Shown here: positions 1 to 7,480 of the stretch, piece after piece
How positions within the stretch are numbered: the stretch's first letter is position 1
Layout of the letters: every line of letters starts with the position of its first letter
Source: Sarcina sp. DSM 11001
GTDB taxonomy: Bacteria > Bacillota > Clostridia > Lachnospirales > Lachnospiraceae
Length of the DNA: 64,000 bases
Assembly: GCF_900101015.1 (NCBI RefSeq)
Contig: NZ_FNFZ01000004.1
Span: 1-64,000, forward strand
Direction of reading: 5' to 3'
Notes under the pieces: model-generated
Database searches by the model: none
What the model saw: the letters and a program-made list of their open reading frames with translations, nothing else
Told to the model about the DNA's origin: nothing
Translations under genes and position numbers: made by a program

Positions 1-220
1 CGATATCTGTTAATGACACCTTTCTTTTATCGCTTTCGATCACTCCTTCCGGGGTGATGATCCCGATATAAGTGTCTACCGGCTGGGGATATTTCTTCCC
101 TGGGACTCTTTTGGATGTCCTTTTGTAGAGGTAATAAGAATCCCCCTTTTTCTTGACCGTCTTTCCCCTGGTACGATACTGCTGGACCCACTCAGGGTAT
201 GTTTTTTGTGTTACCGGCAT
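1..220 (-). CDS. N-terminus of an IS-transposase-like or hypothetical protein, cut by the window edge
   Basis: An ATG at 220 opens a frame that runs off the left edge, giving 73 visible residues beginning MPVTQKTYPEWVQQYRTRGK and including YYLYKRTSKRVPGKKYPQP and YIGIITPEGVI. The order of a YYLY segment, a basic stretch and an IxPEG segment resembles the N-terminus of some DDE transposases of the IS4/IS1634 type and of short Clostridia proteins related to them. No catalytic residues are in view, so a transposase call rests only on this N-terminal resemblance. The start is supported by AAGGAGG ending about 5 bases upstream. AT-rich sequence with near-repeats of tatacctatac and tatacctct lies just upstream (245-282) and could hold the promoter. 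Confidence 0.45.
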   Translation of the reverse strand, partial: MPVTQKTYPEWVQQYRTRGKTVKKKGDSYYLYKRTSKRVPGKKYPQPVDTYIGIITPEGVIESDKRKVSLTDI

Positions 221-287
221 AGTATCCTCCTTTCCGTATAGGTAGCATATACCTATACTATAGAGATATTATACCTCTACACAGTAA

Positions 288-427
288 AAAAATCGAGAGC
301 TATGAGCGCTTTGTATAGAGCCCATAACCCTCGATAAATCCTAAGGATTTCTTTGATTCAGTTTCTGTTCATGAAACAACCCTGTTCAGAACTAAATTTG
401 CGGAATCAAATTTTCATGTTCAGAAAC
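288..427. repeat. Imperfect hairpin and a long inverted repeat beside the IS-like ORF
   Basis: Bases 288-337 fold into an imperfect hairpin (ATCGAG...CTCGAT). Bases 361-376 (GTTTCTGTTCATGAAA) pair with 412-427 (TTTCATGTTCAGAAAC) with one mismatch over 16 bases. The outer TTTGATTC/GAATCAAA arms (from 353 and up to 410) form a second nested pair. They may be the remains of a mobile-element end or a terminator region. No gene is seen between 221 and 582. Confidence 0.5.
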
Positions 428-582
428 ACGCGTTACAAACAGGACAGCTGCTTGCTTTCATATGCTATACTGTTTTCATATATCGTTAAATAATTTTAAA
501 TACCGCTAGAATTTTATATACCGTTAGAACCGGAATAATAAAAAAGAGACGTCTGCACCAGACGTGATGAGAGGAATCCAGC

Positions 583-1770
583 ATGCAGCTTCCCGAAAAA
601 ACCCGTCCTGTCCATTGCCGGCATCAAGATCATTGGTTTGGATTTAAGAGTACATTTTTACTGGTGTTATGTCTGTCCCTGTTCAGCTCCGGATGCAGCA
701 AAGCCCATGACAGTATACCACAGGGAAAAACTGCAGGAGAAACCGCGGGTTATGTCACCACTTCTTCTGATTTTGTTCAAGAATCCGGGAAAAACGAAAG
801 TGTTGAAGACGGACCTGATGGAAATACAGCACCTGAAACCGGCACTCCCGATGTTCCCGATACTGGCAGTACGAGAAGGCTGTCTGCTTCTTCTGACGCG
901 GGAAGCACTTCTTTTTGGGAAACCACTTCTTTGGAAGCAACTTCTGTGGAAACCACTTCTTTGGAAGCAACTCCTGTGGAGAACTCTTCCGCTGGTAATT
1001 CCTCTGCTCCATATACGTTAAAATATATAGATGCATGGAAGGAATGGCACACTATGGAAGTGGATCCGTCCGTGAATGCATGCATCTATGATCCTGAGCT
1101 CTTCATCGAAGAAGACGGATCGATGAAGTATCAAGATGACCGCTATGAGGTCCTGCATGGCGTTGATGTGTCTGAGCACCAGGGATATATCGACTGGGAA
1201 GCAGTTGCCCGGGCCGGATACAGCTTTGCCTTCATCCGTGTGGGATACCGCGGATACGGGGAAGCAGGCAATCTTAATGAGGACGCAGCTGCCGTTGACA
1301 ATCTCCGGCGTGCCAAAGCTGCCGGTCTCCGGGTCGGTACCTATATCTTTTCCCAGGCACTGAATGAAGAAGAAGCCAGGGCGGAAGCCGACCTGGCTGT
1401 CGGTGTGATCATGTCATCCGGTGTCGAAACCGACCTGCCTCTGATGTATGATCCGGAACTCATCAAGGATGACTGGGGGCGGGCAAACGATATAACCCGC
1501 GGCCAGGTCTCCCTGAATACCGCTGCTTTCAGGGACCAGGTGGAAAAGACCTCTGCCCTGACTGTCGACATCTATTCCAATCTCCCCTGGGAGCATCACT
1601 ATTTTGACACAGACACAATGAATCAATATGAAATCTGGTATGCGGACTATGAAAAAGCGCCCCAGACGCCATACCACTTTGCCTGGTGGCAGTATACGAA
1701 CGAAGGCCATGTCCCCGGTATTGACGGAGAGGTCGACCTGAACGTGTGGCTTCGCCTGAAAGACGCTTAA
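583..1770 (+). CDS. Lipoprotein GH25 lysozyme (muramidase)
   Basis: This 395-residue protein probably cleaves the beta-1,4 MurNAc-GlcNAc bond of peptidoglycan at the cell surface. A hydrophobic segment (residues 22-37) ends in LFSSGC, a lipobox with Cys38 as the likely lipidation site. Residues 39-145 form a Ser/Thr/Glu-rich linker with a duplicated TTSLEAT motif (114-120 and 124-130). The GH25 domain runs from about 190 to the end: the family start DVSEHQG has the first catalytic Asp at 195, DPE at 290-292 matches the family DxE catalytic pair, and the end carries WWQYTNEG and GEVDLN. The start is supported by GAGAGGA a few bases upstream. It stands alone on the + strand. A role in wall remodelling is inferred; no phage genes surround it, so an endolysin is less likely. 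Confidence 0.9.
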   Translation: MQLPEKTRPVHCRHQDHWFGFKSTFLLVLCLSLFSSGCSKAHDSIPQGKTAGETAGYVTTSSDFVQESGKNESVEDGPDGNTAPETGTPDVPDTGSTRRLSASSDAGSTSFWETTSLEATSVETTSLEATPVENSSAGNSSAPYTLKYIDAWKEWHTMEVDPSVNACIYDPELFIEEDGSMKYQDDRYEVLHGVDVSEHQGYIDWEAVARAGYSFAFIRVGYRGYGEAGNLNEDAAAVDNLRRAKAAGLRVGTYIFSQALNEEEARAEADLAVGVIMSSGVETDLPLMYDPELIKDDWGRANDITRGQVSLNTAAFRDQVEKTSALTVDIYSNLPWEHHYFDTDTMNQYEIWYADYEKAPQTPYHFAWWQYTNEGHVPGIDGEVDLNVWLRLKDA

Positions 1771-1941
1771 TTTGACGATATACAGTTATGTCATGAATTA
1801 TTTCCGTTTCCCTTTTTAAATTCTCGAAATAATGACTTTCCCCCAGCAGCGCAGGATGCCCTTTCCCGGTTTTTATGACAACATTATTTCATTTTCAATA
1901 CAGTATAACAAAAAGCAGAAACGCTGTGCACCATCTTTTGA

Positions 1942-2460
1942 GGCAGGATATATGCCGACATAAAAAAGTACCTGCAGTCCGGAAACTCTTGTGAAGCCGA
2001 GACGATCGTACGACAGCTTAAAGAAGAATCGTCAGAAGAATATACTTCAATAATCAGTCAGTGTGCTTTGTTTTTGAAAAATATGGAAACAAATGTATAC
2101 CGGAGACAACTGCAGGTGTATATTCACTCAAAAGCACTTCAGATCCGGCAGCAAGTCCTGGGTGAAAACCACCCGGACACTGCTGCATCTTATAATAACT
2201 TAGGGTATAGTTATGAAAAACTTGGAAACTATGAAAAGGGACTTGAATACATGACAAAAGCCCTTAAAATCCGGCAGCAGGTGCTCGGGGAGGAACATCT
2301 GGATACAGTAGTATCTTATTTTAATGTCGGCAGCTGCTATGAACGCATTAACGAACATGAAAAAGCCAAATCATATCTGGAAAAAGCCCGTGAAATCCTG
2401 GGGCGGATTATAGACGATTATAATAAAAACAGGGATACATCCGTATATGGTGAATTTTGA
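1942..2460 (+). pseudogene. 5'-truncated TPR protein remnant (kinesin-light-chain-type repeats)
   Basis: The frame is open from the base after a stop at 1939 through 2460, but the first ATG is only at 2083 (TTG at 2068). The sequence before these codons already reads as protein (IKKYLQSGNSCEAETIVRQL). Residues after 2110 hold two TPR units of the TPR_10/TPR_12 kind: KALQIRQQVLGENHPDTAAS followed by YNNLGYSYEKLGNYEKGLEY, then a near copy with KALKIRQQVLGEEHLDTVVS. Such units normally occur in long arrays with an N-terminal effector or NTPase domain. Here about two and a half survive, with no start and no partner domain, so this is most simply the tail of a decayed gene. A short functional protein starting at 2068 or 2083 cannot be excluded. 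Confidence 0.6.
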
Positions 2461-2483
2461 CTGCTTAGATGCAGTCTATGGCA

Positions 2484-3551
2484 TCACTCTTTTGTTTCGT
2501 ATACGGTCCATTCAGGCTCATCCGCGAAGAAGGCCTCTGTGGTTACGCCCATTTTGTTCATGGAAGCAAGTATGGCAGAAATAATTGTCGGATGGCTCAC
2601 GAACTGAGTGCCTTCCTCCAGATCCTCCATATACAGGGCTGCGGCAGGGTTCTTTTCAGTGAGATCAAGGTATGTGTCAATGACAAACGTGGGATCTCCG
2701 CCGAAAAACCTGCGCAGTGTATAATATGTCCCTGTCTTGTCAGGCACTTTGTAAACGGCAAGGTGGACATCTTTTTCCCTTTCTTCCAGGTCGCTCAGGT
2801 ATACTTTACGGTTATCGTAAAAAGAGGTATAGATAATTTCGACATCACCGTTTCCCGTTAACTGTTGATAGACATAGAAGGTTTCAAAAGCGCTGAGACT
2901 CGCCATATCAGTGATGATTCCGTTCTTATTGATCCGTATCCTGCTTTTGGCCCAGAGGTCTTCCGCAAAGGAGAGATGGATTTTATCATCATCGGGATCG
3001 TAATACATGACACAGTATATTTGATTTTTTAAAAGCAGGGGCTCTTTTACTTCAAACAGCATGGCTAAAAGCGGAAGGGAGCCGGTGTCGAGAAGGGCGT
3101 ATTTTGCAGAAATGAGCTCTGTCTCCGAAGAAGAATCTTTTGAACCGTTTGTCACATTTTTTGCCGCCTGCTCGACTCTGTCGATCAGATCCCGGATCAT
3201 GAATTCCTCACCGTCAGCAAAAAAAATTTTCTGGGAGATAAAATGAAACGTCACATTGTCATTGTGCCAGATCAGGCTCCTGCTTTCATCGAGGAATTCC
3301 CGGAACGCCGTTTCTGCATTTTGAGCTGTTTCGTTATCTGCCGCAGAAGAGATGGAAGCAGTTTTCTGAGAGGAGGATATATCTGTTTCTTCAGCAGCAG
3401 TCAGATCTGTATCTTCGGCAGCAGTTCTTCCTGTTGATACAATGTCTGCCTCCTGAGAAGACAAGGATCCTGCCTGTGCAACAGTTAAAGGAGCGGCGCA
3501 GAGGGAAAACACAAGAGCTGCGGTAAGAATACGCAAATGTTTATTCTTCAT
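2484..3551 (-). CDS. Secreted protein of unknown function
   Basis: A 355-residue protein with a clear Sec signal peptide (basic MKNKHLR, hydrophobic core to about residue 21, cleavage probably after AQA near 27). Residues 28-80 are a low-complexity Ser/Thr/Ala/Asp/Glu stretch with repeated AAE(D/E)TD elements, typical of an exported spacer. The remainder (about 85-355) is a mixed alpha/beta globular region that I do not recognise; it has no cysteine cluster, sortase motif or wall-binding repeat. The start has a strong SD (GGAGG, 10 bases upstream). It ends head-on against the TPR remnant with only a 23-base gap. It is probably extracellular and single-gene; function unknown. Confidence 0.7.
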   Translation of the reverse strand: MKNKHLRILTAALVFSLCAAPLTVAQAGSLSSQEADIVSTGRTAAEDTDLTAAEETDISSSQKTASISSAADNETAQNAETAFREFLDESRSLIWHNDNVTFHFISQKIFFADGEEFMIRDLIDRVEQAAKNVTNGSKDSSSETELISAKYALLDTGSLPLLAMLFEVKEPLLLKNQIYCVMYYDPDDDKIHLSFAEDLWAKSRIRINKNGIITDMASLSAFETFYVYQQLTGNGDVEIIYTSFYDNRKVYLSDLEEREKDVHLAVYKVPDKTGTYYTLRRFFGGDPTFVIDTYLDLTEKNPAAALYMEDLEEGTQFVSHPTIISAILASMNKMGVTTEAFFADEPEWTVYETKE

Positions 3552-4504
3552 TAATAAAAACCTCCATTATAAAATATGTGTCTGTTGTGGCTGAATGAAT
3601 CCCGATATTATGCAGGGATTTCGGATGTGTCATAACCATTCCGATCCTTATATTTCTCTTTTTTATCATCTCACAGATATCCCGTGTATGTCTATCCGTA
3701 ATGTGTGTCCAGGATGTCTGCAAACTCTTTCAGGATGTGACGCACAGAAGACTCAGAAAACTCTGAAGTTTCCAAAGAGCTGTTCGTATCAGCACTGATC
3801 GCAGCAGCAGCTGTTTCTTATGAAAAGGCTTCTTGAGGAACAGCGATTGCCAGGGCAGACACTGGCAGCATCAGACAAGGGCAGACAAAAGAATCATTCA
3901 TTGTCTGCCCTCAGTCTGATCACTTTGTATACCGTCTCTGTCTTCCGTTCCTGAGTCTTCCGTCCTCTTGTCTGACTGCCACACTGTATGACAGTCATAT
4001 GTCTGTCCGTCAACCTGTTTGTTTGTCCGTCCTTTTTTTGTTTGTCCGTCACCTTATGTCTTTCCGTCCTCCTGACTGCCGTCTTTGTTATCCTGCTGTC
4101 TTCCCCTGACTGCTTAGTGCAAAGTAAAACTATCTTAAGACTTTTGCTTTCCCCGGGATCAGGGTCATCAGCAGAACCGTACCGGTGAATCCGGGTACGA
4201 TAGGTAAATCATAACATCTGCTTTTTTTGTTTCCTCCAACTGATTTCCACTTTTCTGATTTCCACTTTTTCCGGCTTCCTGATTTCCACTTTTTTTCTGC
4301 TTCGTAATCATTAAAAAAACAAGTATAAGAATGTCTTTGGCTTTCAGTCCGGACCAGGGCGCGAATACAGCAGGGGATCAGCAAAGCTACCCTGTGTTTC
4401 AGCAGAACTATCCCGGAGGACCCGAGTCGTTTACTTTCCTATGGCCTTATGTTAGACTGTGAAAGAATTCCGTTGTATAGGGAAATTATATAGGGGAAAG
4501 GGAA
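3552..4504. other. Gene-free, repeat-rich intergenic stretch
   Basis: No ORF here has both a credible start and protein-like composition. The + strand holds pyrimidine-rich low-complexity runs: repeated tgtctgtccgtc/tttgtccgtcc units at about 3995-4090, and three copies of tgatttccactttt at 4241-4291. The region also separates divergent genes (minus strand secreted protein, plus strand regulator-like gene), so promoters for both should lie here, but I could not assign convincing -35/-10 pairs. Confidence 0.5.
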
Positions 4505-5677
4505 ATGGCGTTAGATCTGACCCATGGTTCAGCCATGGAGTATGAAACAATTATTTATGGGAATATGACACCGGAAATGGCTGCGGAGTACCTTCGTGGT
4601 GAGCGGATCTCGATCCGCAGTTTTTCAGACACGCTCCGGAAGATGTATCCCTGCGATGATATTCAGAAGAAGCTGAAGCAGTTTTTCAGGAATATACTGG
4701 TTGATGGAAAACGAAGTTCCATGGACAGGAAGATCCAGAACTGGATGTCTGGACAAAACCAGCCGACCAACAGAGAAGACTATTTCCGTATAGCGTTCGC
4801 GCTGGAGCTGACAGAAGCACAGCTGAATTTTCTGCTGGGTATGTGCACGGACTATACGATCCAGTACCGGGACGGACGGGAGGCGGTTCTGGCCTGGTTT
4901 CTCAGGAACGGTTATGGCTATCAGGAGGCGGTGGATTTTCTGTGTGAACTGGCTGAGGCAGAGGATATAAAAAGTTCAGTGACACCGGGAGGCTCCGCGT
5001 TTGATGCAGATGGATACACGGAAGTGTCCAGGATCACGCATGAGATCCGGGAAGAATTCCGGATGGTGCGTACGAAAGAAGAGCTTCGGGAATGTTATTT
5101 GAGGAATCTGAACAGGTTCGGGCGTCTCCATCTGAGGAGTTATTACTATTTCCGCCAGTATCTCAAACAGCTGATCCAGCCTGTTTCGGCAGCCGGAGAA
5201 AGCGAGATGGATTATTCGATCGAAACGGTGATGGACACCTATCTGACGCTTCAGATGCCTATGGGGAAAAAGCGCAGTCATTATTCCCTGGTCCAGAAGC
5301 TGATCAAGCAAAACTGGCCGAACACCACTTCGGTCAGGAATATCCGAAACCAGCTGGAGGACGTTCCGCGCAAACTCCTGCTGCTCTTGTATGTCGTTAC
5401 GGAAAACAGTGACAACAAAGGCGATTACTCGGAATTTGATGAGGATTATATTTCGCTGGAGGAAAGGGTGGAGGACCACTGGTGGACGCTCAATGCCATG
5501 CTGGCAGACAGCGGGATGGCAGCGATGGATCTGCGCAATGCCTTTGACTGGCTCATCCTGTACGCGGTCTCGACGAACGGGGAGGAGTCCATGAGCGGCC
5601 GTCTGGAGGGAGTCATCAACGAGCTCTTCCGGGATGCGGACGAAAGGGCAAAGGAACTGGAGACGGCAGGAATATAA
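4505..5677 (+). CDS. Unknown helical protein with an Xre-like N-terminal region
   Basis: The 390-residue product is rich in helices and soluble, with no signal peptide or membrane segment. Residues about 75-120 (DRKIQNWMSGQNQPTNRED, then FRIAFALELTEAQLNFLLG) resemble the second half of a Cro/CI-type helix-turn-helix, where a WxSGxxxP turn is followed by an L-LxLs-eqln-LL helix. That suggests DNA binding but is only a motif-level impression. The remainder (150-390) is unrecognised and might be a sensing or protein-interaction domain. The ATG at 4505 has AGGGGAAAGGGA just upstream. A hairpin directly after the stop (5680-5732) should end transcription. It converges with a Ser/Thr kinase gene; any link between the two is speculation. 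Confidence 0.6.
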   Translation: MALDLTHGSAMEYETIIYGNMTPEMAAEYLRGERISIRSFSDTLRKMYPCDDIQKKLKQFFRNILVDGKRSSMDRKIQNWMSGQNQPTNREDYFRIAFALELTEAQLNFLLGMCTDYTIQYRDGREAVLAWFLRNGYGYQEAVDFLCELAEAEDIKSSVTPGGSAFDADGYTEVSRITHEIREEFRMVRTKEELRECYLRNLNRFGRLHLRSYYYFRQYLKQLIQPVSAAGESEMDYSIETVMDTYLTLQMPMGKKRSHYSLVQKLIKQNWPNTTSVRNIRNQLEDVPRKLLLLLYVVTENSDNKGDYSEFDEDYISLEERVEDHWWTLNAMLADSGMAAMDLRNAFDWLILYAVSTNGEESMSGRLEGVINELFRDADERAKELETAGI

Positions 5678-5679
5678 AG

Positions 5680-5732
5680 ATCGGACTGTGTATCAAAATG
5701 AGACATCTGCTCTCATCTGTGCACAGTCCGAT
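5680..5732 (+). terminator. Rho-independent terminator after the 4505-5677 gene
   Basis: ATCGGACTGTG (5680-5690) pairs perfectly with CACAGTCCGAT (5722-5732). The inner part can also pair (ATGAGA with TCTCAT). The tail TTTGTATTAT is a modest U-tract on the + strand. Confidence 0.7.
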
Positions 5733-5753
5733 TTGTATTATGTCCTGTTTCGT

Positions 5754-5834
5754 GTGCCGTCTCAATCGTAATCAGAATTTCTTGCAATTTTAACTTCAAA
5801 AATGACTGAGACGTAAAAATGATTGAGACGTCAC
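5754..5834. repeat. Short element with GTGNCGTCTCAATC terminal inverted repeats
   Basis: GTGCCGTCTCAATC at 5754-5767 is mirrored by GATTGAGACGTCAC at 5821-5834 (one mismatch), with a further GACTGAGACGT inside. The left 26 bases recur at 22812-22837 with 24 matches. It could be a miniature non-coding element or a terminator-type palindrome for the kinase gene that ends at 5840. Confidence 0.6.
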
Positions 5835-5839
5835 ACCAG

Positions 5840-6982
5840 TCATTCCTGGTAGAGGGCTTTCATGAGTGCTTTCATGCCGGCAAAGCGCTGATGCGGCCGT
5901 ATACGAAGTCCCTTCATGATCGCTTTTTCCCGGTAAGGGGGAATTTTGATCCCCAGGCGGGAAGGAGGAAGGAGGGTGTCCTCCGTGATCCGGTTGGTAG
6001 AAATGGGAGGCGTTACGCCTGTCAGGCAGTAATAAATGGTTGCGCAGAGCTCATAGACATCGGTCCAGGGTCCCTGCCCTCCTCCCTGCTGATACTGCTC
6101 TATGGGCGAGTATCCGTGCCGGAGCGTCAGGGTCAGAGTGTTTTTGATCGAGAAGGTATCTCGGGCACAGCCAAAGTCAAGAAGGCGTATCCTTTTATTC
6201 CCGGGAAACAGGACGGATGCGGAAGCAGAGTCCGCAGTTTCCTGAGTATCACTTTTCTCTAACATCAGGTTGTCCGGACAGATGTCGCGGTGAAGAATAT
6301 TTTTCTGGTGAAGAGCGTCCAGTGCGCTGAACAGCGGTTTCATGATCCGGAAAAGATCTTCCTGCAGGATCCTGCCTGCCTGCTTCTCCACTATGTCGGT
6401 AAAGGTATCTCCCTCTATATATTCCATCACAATGTAAGCGGTATTGTTCTCTTCAAAAAAATCCCTGACCCCGACGATCACCTCATGTTTTTCCATTTTT
6501 GCCAGGATGCGCGCTTCATTAAGATACTTTTCCATTCCCCGGCTGTAGTATCTGGCCTGCACACCTGTCAGGGGACTGACTTCCAGCCCTGCGGATATAT
6601 TCCTGGTGCAGTGTTCTATGGGAAAATATTCCTTTACAGCGACTCTGATTTCCAGTACGAGGTCATATCCTATATAAGTGATACCGTGTCCCCCTTCCCC
6701 AAGGACTTGCCCGAGCAGGTAGCGCTCCTGCAGGATTGTGCCAGGCGGGAGCTGACGCGGCAGAGGGGAATATTCGGAAGCGGATCTGCCGCAGAAAGGG
6801 CAGCGGTCTTCATTTATTACGCAGTCTTTTACTATTATGTTGTCTCTTATTATTGGGTTGTCTTTTTTTAGTATATTCCGGTTATTGATCTTCTGATCTG
6901 TTGCCTGAGGCGCCGACGCATCTGAAGCAGATTTTGAATATGCCATTAAACAAAATGGACAAAATTGAACAGGATTTTTCAT
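5840..6982 (-). CDS. Serine/threonine protein kinase with two N-terminal CPxC zinc-ribbon-like halves
   Basis: The protein has a full Hanks-type kinase core. A glycine loop (LGEGGHGITY), the ATP lysine (VAVKEYF), the catalytic loop HRDICPDN, DFG (LLDFGCA) and an APE-like SPIEQ segment are all present. Before the kinase there are two CPFC motifs (CPFCLMAY and CPFCGRS) about 60 residues apart, which could form one zinc ribbon. No membrane segment or PASTA repeats follow; the protein stops just after the kinase C-lobe, so it is probably cytosolic. I prefer ATG at 6982 (MKNPVQFCPFC, 380 aa); an in-frame TTG at 7024 would add 14 residues. It converges with the unknown gene at 4505. The substrate is unknown and no PP2C phosphatase is nearby. 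Confidence 0.88.
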   Translation of the reverse strand: MKNPVQFCPFCLMAYSKSASDASAPQATDQKINNRNILKKDNPIIRDNIIVKDCVINEDRCPFCGRSASEYSPLPRQLPPGTILQERYLLGQVLGEGGHGITYIGYDLVLEIRVAVKEYFPIEHCTRNISAGLEVSPLTGVQARYYSRGMEKYLNEARILAKMEKHEVIVGVRDFFEENNTAYIVMEYIEGDTFTDIVEKQAGRILQEDLFRIMKPLFSALDALHQKNILHRDICPDNLMLEKSDTQETADSASASVLFPGNKRIRLLDFGCARDTFSIKNTLTLTLRHGYSPIEQYQQGGGQGPWTDVYELCATIYYCLTGVTPPISTNRITEDTLLPPSRLGIKIPPYREKAIMKGLRIRPHQRFAGMKALMKALYQE

Positions 6983-7480
6983 TGCAATACCGTCCCGATA
7001 AGAATGTACATGTTTTTCCGTCAACGTACGGATTGTATCATACAGGGCACGGTCTATCCTCCAACTGTTTTCCTTAGAAGCAGGAAGCGTTTCTGTTTAT
7101 ACGCTGTAAGATGTATGCACCATACAGGTTTGAGGCACTCGCCCATTGTCACAAGAATAAAGAAGCCGGGAACACTCAGATGCTTGTCAATGAACGGCTG
7201 ATCCCCGTACGTCAGCACTGGCGACCGGGGATCAGCCAGGCAAAAGAAAGCCATAAGACAGGCAAACGAAAGCCATAAGACAGCCCTGTATACAAATCTG
7301 GATATTGACAAATGGATAAGGTATAATAGATAGGATTCTCTCCAGTCCGGTGCAGAATATTTTGGATTGGAGTTTCCTTCTTTAGCGGAACCAGATCGGA
7401 GTGAAACCGGCAGTCTGGTGCTGCAGGACGAAGTTCGAATTTTTCGCTTTAGACAAAACAGATCGGAGTGAAACAGGTAA
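6983..7480. other. Intergenic region with a strong hairpin and duplicated leader upstream of the YfhO gene
   Basis: GGCTGATCCCCG (7196-7207) pairs perfectly with CGGGGATCAGCC (7226-7237), but no U-run follows on either strand. GAAAGCCATAAGACAG occurs twice at about 7246-7282. CAGATCGGAGTGAAAC occurs exactly at 7392-7407 and again at 7459-7474, with similar flanks, so the leader containing the SD-like GGAGTG has been tandemly duplicated (period 67). TTGACA and TATAAT occur near 7307-7330, but with a spacer of only 11 bases, so I do not call a promoter. No gene is supported here. Confidence 0.5.

Noticed and set aside
7305-7335. TTGACA and TATAAT before the YfhO gene as a promoter
   Set aside because: The spacer is about 11 bases, too short for a sigma-A promoter.
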